Shown here: positions 55,222-64,000 of the stretch, piece after piece | How positions within the stretch are numbered: position 1 is the first letter of the stretch | Layout of the letters: each line of letters opens with the position of its first letter | Assembly: GCA_003116995.1 (NCBI GenBank) | Contig: BDSL01000005.1 | Coordinates: 2,244,001 to 2,308,000 of the forward strand | Direction of reading: 5' to 3' | Length of the DNA stretch: 64,000 bases | Origin: Yamagishiella unicocca | Lineage: Eukaryota > Chlorophyta > Chlorophyceae > Chlamydomonadales > Volvocaceae | Position numbers and translations under genes: made by a program | Notes under the pieces: model-generated | What the model saw: the letters and a program-made list of their open reading frames with translations, nothing else | Told to the model about the DNA's origin: nothing | The model's database searches: none

Positions 55222-58160
55222 CACTAGCAGGCTGCTCCTGCGGCTGCGGGTACTTGCTGGAGGGGCGGGGGCAATGGGCAGGTGGGTGGTCACTGCAGGT
55301 GTGGGGGCATTGGGGGCCGGGTCGGATTGGGGCAGCGAAGCCACGCATACGGCGATAGATCGGGGAGGGGCCGGGGTGGGGGGAGGGGGCGCCAACGGGC
55401 GGACGGCTCCGGGTCGTCGCGTCCCTTGAGAGCAGAGTGGAGCAGGATCGGGGCTGTGCGACGGGAAATGTGGGTCGCGAGGGGGTTGTTTAAAAACGTG
55501 GGGGGGGGGGCACCCAGGCGGGTGCAGTGCGGGGGGTGATCGGAAGGGCATCGCACTGACTGGGTAGGCCGGGGTGGGAGGTCCAGGGAGGGAGGCTGAA
55601 CTCCCAGCTCCACCCTGCGAAAGAAAGCAAGGGTGGTCAAACGTGCTCCGGCGGCGCATGGACTCCCATACCGGCGGCAACGCTATCCTGGCGTCGTGGT
55701 GGTTTCCCATCGTTGCGTTGTGGCTGGGATTCTGTCTCTTTCGGCGGCTTCAGTGCCCGGCGCATCGCCGATAGTGGTCCTGCCTTTTGTATGGAGCCCA
55801 CTGTAAGAAGTACTATTATAATATCGGCGAGCCAAGCTCCAAAGGATTGGGGCTTTTTCAGGGTTTTGCTTGTATGTGGGTTGTCGCTGCCACTGGGGGG
55901 TGGGGGGGGGCGCAGAGATTGTGTGCAAACTTTAGGCAGCAACTCGTGCTTATCCCACCGGTCCCGCCGTCACGGCCGCCGCATCAGTTCGGGTCCTCGG
56001 GAGCACGTGTTGGTCGATGTCTGTCTGGAAGGAGCAGCCGCACATGGCGAGAGGGAGCGGTTGGACAGCGGCCCTTCTCGCCCAACCGCGCCCGTCGGGA
56101 TTGAGCCCCCTGAAACTTATTAACGCCTTACCCCCCAGGAACTGGCCATTGTTGGCCCCAGTGTGGTAAGATGCCCTTGCTCCCCGTCCTTAACCCATGG
56201 GTGCACTTGCGGTCGGAAGGCGGAGTGCGTTATTGGGAAAGAGTGTGTCCGAATTTAATAAAAACCCTAATTGAGTGGTGCTAATGATGCTTTGGCATAC
56301 CCGCTTGCCTAGGATGGCTCCATGCGGCAAAGCCAGACACAGCAGGCGCCCACGCTGGGTAAACACTCGAGGCCGAGGTTTCCGGGATTCTCGATATCGT
56401 AGGTGTCCGGGCATGCGGCGCGGGTGCCTCACATGCGTGCGCTGCACGTTAAAAATACCGAAACCCGAACGGCCATGAAGCTGGGGACGACGATAGCGGT
56501 AAGACGCTCGTAAATAAGTGACACCCTAATGGTTACAGGAAAGGGGAAGTCGATTTTGGACGACCAAGCCCTGCAGCGCCGTACCGGCTGCAGCGCTGAT
56601 AGCAGGGAGCTCTGCCTATCCTTCAGAACTCGCAGCTGACCTTGGGAATTACCCAGAAAATGGGACTGCAGCGCGGAATCGTGGCAGCATATTCGCGCGA
56701 CTATCCTCCATCGGCCCCATTTGGGTGCGCTAGCTAGTCTAGCCACCTTGACCTCTAGCCGGACGTCAGAACTTGAGACTGATAATGAGTCCCAGCGTGC
56801 AGTGCGGTGAGCTAAGGGCGTCGTCGTCCATTATAGCGCACCTCACACAGAACCCTGCGCGGAAAACCTGTTGGTAATCACTCCAACACGGACATACACA
56901 ATATGTCATATATGGACACGGGCCGGCAAGGGTAGATTCACACCGTGTACTGTAACCCGCCGGAGATATTTCGTGACGTGGGCCTGATAATAACTATCAA
57001 ATAACCGCGCACCCCGCGGTCTCCTGTAAAGTAGCGCGTTAAACGCTATTGATAAGAAGGCGCCTTATCAATATCGGTGTTGCGTACAGCATGGCAGCCT
57101 GCAGAGTCGCACGCTGTACGACAACTTCGGGACAGTTGATGAGTCCTCTGCCTTTCCGACATTTGTAAACGGCTTACCAAATAGGACGGCTTAAGCTACT
57201 TAAACTGTAACAGTTGCCCAACGCTGCTACAAACAAGTACCACTACGAGCAGTCCTGCAATCATTGGCGAGGTAGCCGCTCGCGCGGCCGGGCATACTCC
57301 TTTGGCCCGTGCCGTGCGCCTATAGATTAGTACACTAGCAAGCAAAGAGCGCAGGAAGCTACGCGCGTTGGTAGACGTGCGTGGTGTTTGAGGCTTTTGA
57401 GGAGCTTACCAGAAGGAGGAACCGCTTGGAGTTCCACCCCGTGCCCCGGACAAAGGAACAAGCCTGAGCGCGCGTTGGAAGGTGGGCTGACTATCCCGTT
57501 GCGGAAAAGCGACGGACGTTTGGTCATAAGGCGACTTGGACATCTCAGGCCAGCTGGCAGCAGATACAGCCTCGGCGGTGCCCTCTTCTCCTTCGTATGC
57601 GCACTTCGACCTTTGAAGCTAAAAGTTGCGCTTAGAAACTAGGCCTGCTGAATGCTTTTGCGCGCAGGCGTTTGGGTGGGGCCTCGTCGGAACGTACGTT
57701 CCCTGTGGCATGTCCAGGGGCCCTCATGCGCGCACATACTCTGTGAAATTCAATAACTAAGCCTTCTACTTGTTATTCCTTACGTCTTATAGTAGGCCCT
57801 AGCGTTAGCCCACGTGTGTGCCTGCAGCTGATGGTGACAAAACTTGTCCTCCTCCGGCAACGACTTGCCTGATAAACCAGGTCTTTTGGCTAGCCTGATC
57901 ACCTCATCTTGGAATGCTTTCGGGCTCGCTGTCTGCGAGTTGGCGACACAGCGGAGCGGACCTTTCTATGCCTAGCACGACGCTTGGGGTGCAGGTACGC
58001 TTTCTTAGCGAACTTCCTCGGCCAGAACATGCTGTGCTTTCAAGCCGCCTCTGAGGCGCTTCTCGCGCATTGAGGGTTAAGCGCGCCATTTGGCCTCCCG
58101 ACGCAGGGGCACGGGGGCGTTATTCATTCGCACACGCTGTCGAGTGAGACTTTGGCTTCA
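55222..58160. other. Intergenic region between PPP1R42-like and Mei2-like genes
   Basis: The first 600 bp include the PPP1R42 3' UTR with TGTAA at 55802. From about 56.2 to 58.1 kb the DNA is less GC-rich, and short reading frames on both strands show no recognisable protein. It may hold the Mei2-like promoter and 5' UTR. Confidence 0.55.
55802..55806 (+). terminator. TGTAA poly(A) signal of the PPP1R42-like gene
   Basis: TGTAA 581 bp after the TAG at 55221, within AT-richer sequence. Confidence 0.45.
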
Positions 58161-61100
58161 ATGTATGATCATTCAACAGATCGCTCGCGAGGTGAGAGGG
58201 TTAGGATGATTGTCTTCTTGACTTGCGCCTCTGCTTGACGCGTTTGGCATCCGCTTTTCACAGGCGTGGCCTCGGAAGCGGGTAGTCTTCAGCAGCAGTC
58301 TAGCATGCTGAAGAATGCGTCAGATCCCAGCTTGCGGTCAACCGGTAGCAGCTTTGCCGACCTTGAGTCGGCTGGATATACGAGGTGCGGCTTTCGGCAA
58401 TCACTTATTTTTGGGAGCTGGCGTCTGCCGCACGGCCGACATAAAAACCTGATCATGCTAATGATCCTGGCTCTCGTGCAGGCACGGCTTTCAACGCCAT
58501 GAGGACCAGGACATATTCAGCGCGGTCGGCGGCATGGAGCTGGGTGCAGACGCTGAACTGGAGTCTTTGAGCGCTGACATTGCATCTACAAGTGGAAATG
58601 AGCCACATTCGGAACCATCTCGCACGTTGTTCGTAAGGCACATAAATCCCGCCGCGACTGATGATGAGCTGCTGTCGATGTTCAAGGTGAGGGCCTCGGC
58701 TTTGTACCGGATCAGCGCAGCCAATAGCTGCCATTTCACATGTACGTTATCAGAATAAATACGCGTCCGCACTCACGCTCGTTCAGGTGTTCGGGGAGGT
58801 CAGGCATATCTACACTATCAGCAAGCACCGCGGCTTTGTCATGGTCACGTATTTCGACCTAAAAGCAGCTGCGCGTGCCCAAGCCGCTTTGAATGGGGCT
58901 CCCATAAGCGGTGTGCCGCTGGACATTCACTTTTGTGCACCCAAGGGCGACCAAACCGTCAACCAGGTGCGGTGTTGGCGCCACATCGATGCATGTGTTG
59001 TCTCATGGGGTTGGAGATATGAAGGAGCACTGAACATCGTATAACGTGCCTGGTTGCGGTGTTTTGATGCTCCTAGACGTCTGTCTCGGGCCGTGTTTGC
59101 CATGTTTCCTGGGACATAATGAACAAGTTACCTGGGAGCAACGATCGGAAGAAATCTGTGACAAGTACCCATCCCATGGGTTTCCAGATGGCCTCGCCAA
59201 GGTTCTGGCTGTCTTCGATTTCCGAATCCTCGAAACGTGTATCGGTCCATCCCCCCCCCGCCTTCGACAGCGCCGCATTGACACAAAACCACATTACATC
59301 TCACGCAGGGCACTGTCACCGTGTTCAACCTCGATCCCGACACATCCAACGAGCACCTCGTGTGGCTCTTTTCGAAGTTCGGCGACGTGAAGGACATCCG
59401 GGAGTCCCCCGACCGCAGCAACCAAAAGTTCATAACGTACTATGATACGCGGCACGCGCTCGCGGCCCTGCGCGCCATGAACAAGGCCGAGCACCTCGGC
59501 AAGCTCCCTGCGAACATCACACCTCAGCTGGCGGCATCGTTGTCGCAGATCACCATGCACGACACCAGTATGGGAATGGAGGTACGGAGGTTGCAGTGTC
59601 AGGGTGGGCGGTCGTGCCTGCATATGGGCATTGTTTGACCGGGGTTTGGAGGGCTGCTGGGCTGGGTAGCCTGCTTCTCCAAGGCATGCGACCGTTGGGT
59701 TGGCAAGTGAAAGCGGCGCTACCTTCGCAGCACGATGGTCATCGTGATGCGCTGCTGCTGCTCCTATAAAAGTCACCAACCGAAATCTGCCCGCTTTGCG
59801 CTTATCCAGGGAAACCAGCGCGGGCAGTTCGCTGGGGGCCAGGCTGGTTCCGGGACATGGGATCCGCAGAACCCTGCGGAGGCAATGCTGCAGGCGCAAC
59901 TGGCCGCAGCCAAGGGCTCCGGCTCGCGGGCGTCATCCCAGCCCGGCACCACGTCGCCTAGCCCTCTTCCCGGCACCTCCCCCGCGGGACAGGCGTACAT
60001 TGGGCACGCCCGGTCCGGCCAACATGACTCGCAGGTGGGTCATGGGAGCGACGCCCTGATACGTGGAACAAGATGCAGGACAATGTTTTGCGATGCGCCT
60101 TTGTTGCTTCCATGGTGTCGCGTGCTATTGCCAGTGTTTTGGTTGCAAGACGAGACGTTGTTGTCTGCCAATATGTCGGCCGCAGGTACCTCCTTCGTTG
60201 GCCATCAAGTTCCAGCAGCAGCAGGGACAGGCAGCGCAGGGCAAGACTGGCGGCCAGCAGTCCCTGGACCAGATGTCGGCCGGAGTGCGTAACAGCATGC
60301 ACGTTTCGGACTCGGCGTCCAGCATGTCGTCTGTGGCAGGTCAGACCGCCAACCAGTTGTTCGCGGTCGCCGCCGCAGCCGGGCGCAGCCCGCTTGGTAG
60401 TGGTGTCATGATGGGGCCCCACGGCCACATGCACAAGACGGTGCCATCGTTGGCGACTTTGTCTGAGGCGCAGGCGCTGGAGGATCAGGCAGGGCTGTAC
60501 GCTGCTGCCGGCTCGATGTTGGCTGCGAGCGGCGGCGGAATGGACCAGTCCGGCAACGGCTCTGACGTGAACGCGACTGCAAACATGCTCATGGGGCTGC
60601 AGCTCTCGGCGGCAGGTCATGGCGCAACGCCGGAGCAGCAGCTCTGGGCACTGCAGCAGATGGCCGGTGCGGCGCAGAACCAGGCAGCGGCGGGGGTGTC
60701 TGGGCAGGCAGGCATGTGGGGCGCAGCGGCAGCGGCGGCGGCGGGCTCACTGTACGGTCCATCGGCACAGGCGGCGGCTGCCGCGAACTTTCAGGCGCTG
60801 CGCAATCTTCAGGAGCTACAGGCGCGCCAGCAGGTGCAGCAGCAGCAACAACAGCAGCTGGCAATGGCCGCCAACCTGGCTTCGCTACAGGGGCAGGCGC
60901 TGTCGGCGGCGGAGCTCAACGCTGCGGCTGCGCAGCTGCTGCACATCGCCGGCCTGGGCAATGCGCTGGGCCCGGCGCCCAGTGCGGCCGGCTACCTGCC
61001 GGCGACCGCCAGTCTGGGCATGGGCGGGCTGGGTGTTGGCAGCCTTGGCAATGGCGGCGGCAGCCTGGGCGGCTTGGGCAACGCTGCTGCTGCGCAGCAG

Positions 61101-62078
61101 CTGCTGCAGCATGCCATGGCCATGGGCAACGTTGGCGCGCTGAACGCTCTGGGCAACATGCAGGCTGCCTTGGGCGGCCAGGCCGGCGCTGCGAGCCGAC
61201 TGAGTGGCTCTTACGGCTCGCTTGCAGGTGCGCTTGCCGGCTCGCAAGGCGCCGGTGGCCACCACCATCACGGCGCGGGCGGCGGCCGTGACGGCGCTGC
61301 GGGTAGCCGCGGCGGCGGTCGGCTGAGTCGTCGTACAACCGACCCGGCTGCGGAGCTGGAGCGCAAGATGCAACAAGAGAAGCTGTACGCGCTAGAGGCG
61401 GTCAAGATCCGCAGCGGCGAGGACAGGCGCACGACGTTGATGATCAAGAACATCCCCAACAAGTACACCCAGAAGATGCTGCTCGCGACCATTGACGAGC
61501 AGTTCAAGGGCACGTACGACTTCTTCTACCTGCCTATCGATTTCAAGAACAAGTGCAACGTGGGCTACGCCTTCATCAACATGATCAACCCCTTTGACAT
61601 CATTGCGCTCGTCGAGCGCTTCAACAACCGGCGCTGGGAACGGTTCAACAGTGAGAAGGTCTGCAGCATCAGCTACGCTCGTATCCAGGGCCGCGCCGCG
61701 CTCGTTGCGCACTTTCAGAACTCGAGCCTCATGCACGAGGACAAGCGCTGCAGGCCTATCCTCTTCACCGCCAACGGCACCGAGACCACGGACCCCGAGG
61801 CCTTCCAGAACGACCCGTCCCTGCAGCCGGGCCCCATCGGTGGCGGCGGCAACGGCCCGTCGGCCACATCGCAGCAGTCCGGCCAGCAGGTTGCCGGTGG
61901 CGGCTCCAGCAGTGCCGGCATGAGCGGGCCAGCCCGGCTGCGGGCCGCGGCGGCCGCGGCCGCCGCTGCCAGCGCCTCTAGCGGCAGCCATGTCCACCTC
62001 CACGGGGAGGACCATGGCTGCAGCGCGGGACCGCAGAACGCGTCCTCGGGGCCGAGCAGTAATGCCGGCGGCTGTTGA
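58161..62078 (+). CDS. Mei2-like RNA-binding protein (three RRMs)
   Basis: Seven exons in phase: 58161..58191, 58264..58384, 58482..58686, 58787..58966, 59309..59581, 59810..60034, 60186..62078; 975 aa. Mei2-like proteins bind RNA and control meiosis and growth in fungi and plants. RRM1 (about 98-172) starts RTLFVRHINPAATDDELL, RRM2 (about 181-255) starts TVTVFNLDPDTSNEHLVW, and the C-terminal RRM3 (about 760-880) has the family hallmark TTLMIKNIPNKYTQKML and YAFINMINPFDI. Between RRM2 and RRM3 lies about 480 residues rich in Ala, Gln, Gly and Met, including HHHH at 61261, probably disordered. The last exon (1.9 kb) carries this linker and RRM3 without an intron. The short first exon (MYDHSTDRSR) is supported by phase only. 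Confidence 0.92.
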
Positions 62079-64000
62079 TGTTGAGGAGGTCTGTATGGAA
62101 TGGTAGTGTGAATAGTAACCCCCCGCCTATGAAGGTGGGGCGGATCGATAAACTGTAGCGAACACGCCGGGCGTGTGCGATGGTAGTCGCGCCGAGGTCC
62201 TCTTCGCATGTCCTCTCCCCCTCTGCGCATGTCAGGCTCCCCTGCTGCGCGGGGGTCATGTGTGGCGTCCGTAGCTCCTGCTTAAGCTCCTCGGCACCAC
62301 GCGCCTCCTCCGGTCGTTAGTCTTCCTTGCTGTTCCTCGGTGAGTCGCTGTCACTCAGGGCGGCCTGCAACCCTCGTGGCCGAAGCGTATGGTTTGAGAA
62401 TTTTCAATGTGGTTATGGTCGCGCGCCTGGCAGGCTGTTTGTGAGTCGGGGCGTGTGCTCCTACAGTGGCGGTCTGTCCTGCTGAGGCCGTCTGCCGTCT
62501 TTGTCTGTCTGTTGCGGACGGGTCGCTCCTTTTGCAGCCGTTTTTGTTCCGTCTGGCGCTGCGCGCCTTGTACAATACCCTCCCCCGGGCGAGCGACTGG
62601 CCGCTCAGATGGCGGTGGCAGCTACGCCTGGGTGTGTGGACACGCAGCTGTTCTCGCGCCCCCCACGCTTCCGGTTCCCGCTCAGCGGTGACCGCTGTGC
62701 CGGGGCGCTTGGTCCTGCGTGGGGCGGTAGTGTTCCCGTGTGGTAGTTTGTGCTCGTTCGAACGGCGGTGGATTAACAGCGCAGCGAGTTTTGAACAGTC
62801 GTGGGTGCGCATGCCATGTTGCGCATGCATAGGGCCGAGTTGGAGCGCAATGCAGGTTCGCTTGGCGGCGCACTCCCTACCCTGTGGATCGCTCCGGGAG
62901 GGTGGGGGCTGTGGACAGAGCGCCTGGTCGCGTTGCTCTCGGCCGCTCTCGGCCACATCGCTGCGCAGCTGCGCTGCGACCCTGCATCGACACGGCAGGC
63001 CCGCGCTGTGCTGCTGTGCGCGCTGCGGCAGGCGAGTTTGCTAATTCGATGGGTAATGGGTTTTTTTTGCGCGGTGGTTTAGTTTTGTGGTAGGAGAGTC
63101 CATATTGCGAGTGTGATACCTCATAAGTCGAGCTGTACAGGGTGGCGGCCGGACGCGTCTCGCACCCTCCGACAGGTGGACTGGCGCGTGTTGGCGCAGG
63201 ACGATCTTCATGCTGGTTGAGGTGCAGCCGGCGTCCTCGTTGTTGCGGCGCAGAACCTGGTGCACGGCAGCGGCAGGCTGGTCGTGGCTTGAGGGGAACC
63301 CGTTTCCAACCGGTTGATGCGGAGGGAGCGGACGTGGTTTGAGGAGCGGTATTTTGTGTGCGCTCGTCCTCGAAGCGCTCTACGTACGGGCTGCTGCATT
63401 GGACTGGCTTCCGTGGCCGCGCACATCCCTGGTCGCCCGCTCACTGCGTTGCTCGACGGCTTTGGGGGTTGAGGTTGCACGCCGCCCCAGCGCCCCCGCT
63501 TGAGTGTGCGGTGGTCGTTGGTGCCGCGGGGTGGCGCTGGTTATGATGGTGATTGGGGCCACACGGTGGTGCGCAGGGCGCTTTTGCGTGCGTGTCCCGT
63601 TTGAAGAGGTGTTTTGGTTTGATTTGGCGAGGTGAGAGAGTACTACGCAAAGCGTTCGTGCGTGTCGTGGCGTGCCAAAGCGGCGGCAGTTCCCGTTTTC
63701 CAATCGGTTCCTGAAATAGAAGGGGCGCGGGGGTGGAGCTTGCACGGCCGGGCATTGTGTGGCCATGACGTAGGGGTTCGGCCCACTGTCCGCCTCTCTC
63801 CCCCGGCCGTGGTGACGCCGCGGCCGGATACCCGTGTCGAACTATCCCAATTGTTTTCACCTGCATTGTTTTAGCGGCGGTAGTGCGCTGCGGGGGGCGG
63901 AGCGGGGCGGTTTGTTGGGGGCGTGTGGCGAAGATTTCCCTCTTTCACCTCAGCTAGCTGGTAGCGCTGGCGACCCAGGCGGGCGGCCGAGCAGGCCTGT
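62079..64000. other. Downstream region of the Mei2-like gene
   Basis: Probably 3' UTR followed by intergenic DNA. No coding sequence, RNA gene or repeat array is supported up to the window end, and no TGTAA was noticed in the first kilobase. Confidence 0.5.

Noticed and set aside
57388..57642. 84-codon plus-strand frame in the PPP1R42-Mei2 interval
   Set aside because: No family resemblance, no splice partners and no start context; the composition is compatible with chance.
1..64000. tRNA or rRNA genes
   Set aside because: No cloverleaf with a credible T-arm was seen. TTCGA motifs belong to family A repeats, and no rRNA-like conserved blocks were found; a tRNAscan run would settle it.

Overview
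The window looks like nuclear DNA of a GC-rich volvocine or chlamydomonadalean green alga. The evidence is: many short exons with GT-AG introns and strong third-position GC bias; introns full of G-rich minisatellites; Ala, Gly and Gln homopolymers in proteins; plant-type plastid proteins next to ciliary proteins; and TGTAA, the usual green-algal poly(A) signal, downstream of several genes. No prokaryotic operon, rRNA, tRNA or CRISPR array was seen.

Ten protein genes were built exon by exon. Every junction was checked for GT/AG and for conserved reading phase, and all 72 inferred introns are phase-consistent. Order: (1) 59-12218 (-), a giant protein with MgtE_N/FliG-like helical repeats, cut by the window edge; (2) 14631-19227 (+), a PrmC/HemK glutamine methyltransferase; (3) 20366-22376 (-), a TMBIM/Bax-inhibitor-1 (LFG) membrane protein; (4) 22887-28316 (+), a secreted GH5 endo-beta-mannanase-like enzyme, divergent from (3); (5) 29721-32714 (-), a DXO/RAI1 decapping nuclease; (6) 33414-37498 (+), a plastid-targeted membrane protein of the At5g03900 type; (7) 40584-46880 (+), an FNDC3-like protein with nine fibronectin-III domains and a C-terminal anchor; (8) 49905-52286 (-), a YbaK/ProX-type tRNA-deacylase-domain protein; (9) 52456-55221 (+), a PPP1R42/LRRC67 leucine-rich-repeat protein only 169 bp from (8); (10) 58161-62078 (+), a Mei2-like RNA-binding protein. 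The genes do not form one pathway. They are a housekeeping, ciliary and organellar mix typical of a eukaryotic chromosome arm.

The most unusual content is in the non-coding DNA. A tiny repeat, called family A here, starts TTCGAGG or TTGCAAGG, carries an ACCCGTGGATG core and can run on into an A-rich AAAAAACCGTTT tail. It recurs at about 15 places in both orientations. In six copies it is flanked by perfect direct repeats of exactly 14 bp, and in a seventh by 13 of 14. The inserts are only 21-71 bp, with one fixed end and one variable end. In two copies the 14-bp duplication spans a functional CAG|GTGGG splice donor, so element plus duplication forms a spliceable GT...AG unit, as introners do. 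A second family, B, with a palindromic AACCGGTT core, is scattered through the same introns.

Long gene-free stretches (12.2-14.6, 37.5-40.6, 46.9-49.9, 55.2-58.2 and 62.1-64.0 kb) hold no coding sequence I can support, apart from one doubtful small reading frame near 40 kb.
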